Of a stretch of 64,000 nucleotides of DNA, positions 63,972 through 64,000 are shown in pieces. The notes under the pieces were generated by a model. That model searched no databases. It saw only the letters and a list, made by a program, of their open reading frames with translations, and was not told where the DNA came from. Numbering within the stretch: the first letter of the stretch is position 1; each line of letters begins with the position of its first letter. The stretch covers positions 137,813,983 to 137,877,982 of the forward strand of contig NC_053491.1 of assembly GCF_905171775.1 (NCBI RefSeq), written 5' to 3'. The stretch comes from Rana temporaria. Taxonomy: Eukaryota; Chordata; Amphibia; Anura; Ranidae. The position numbers and the translations under genes were made by a program.

Positions 63972-64000
63972 CCACTTAAGGACCGGACCAATATGCTGCT
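63972..64000. mobile_element. left end of a 'CCACTTAAG' TTAA element, cut by the window edge
   Basis: TTAA at 63968-63971, then CCACTTAAGGACCGGACC, as at 34864. Confidence 0.65.

Overview
The window is vertebrate nuclear DNA from a repeat-rich genome, most likely a frog and plausibly a ranid. The evidence is split genes with long introns, orthologues of two vertebrate neighbours, and a dense load of Tc1-like transposons, TTAA- and TWA-flanked inverted-repeat elements and L1 fragments. The species call is an inference from repeat style. Nothing bacterial, no rRNA or tRNA gene, and no CRISPR array was seen. || Two protein genes converge tail to tail. On the + strand, 16 exons (1-39429) encode the C-terminal ~444 residues of gamma-secretase-activating protein (GSAP). 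On the - strand, seven exons (63779-41795) encode the C-terminal ~445 residues of coiled-coil protein CCDC146. Every splice junction was checked by hand for GT/AG and for phase; both chains read through without a break. The stop codons are about 2.4 kb apart. Both 5' parts lie outside the window. The same convergent pair is the arrangement I know from human 7q. || The rest is intron or intergenic DNA, mostly mobile elements. Ten Tc1/mariner-like copies are visible. The best is at 37537-39103: DD37E transposase, inverted/direct-repeat ends and an almost intact reading frame. Many short inverted-repeat elements have readable target duplications: TTAA (piggyBac-like, at least 14 copies), TTA or TAA (Harbinger-like, three copies) and 8 bp (hAT-like, several). 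L1 fragments lie at 44725-46210 and 51965-52990. || Notable structure: a three-level nest (54868-57384) in which a TTAA element holds a Tc1 that holds another TTAA element; a ~346-bp tandem repeat (49024-50340) whose first unit is split by a TTAA element; an 89-nt miRNA-like hairpin between the two genes (41121-41209); a perfect 50-bp palindrome (59986-60035); a 31-bp-type minisatellite (6535-7275); and several long TG/TA tracts. No new multi-gene system is evident. The interesting content is the transposon record inside two ordinary vertebrate genes.
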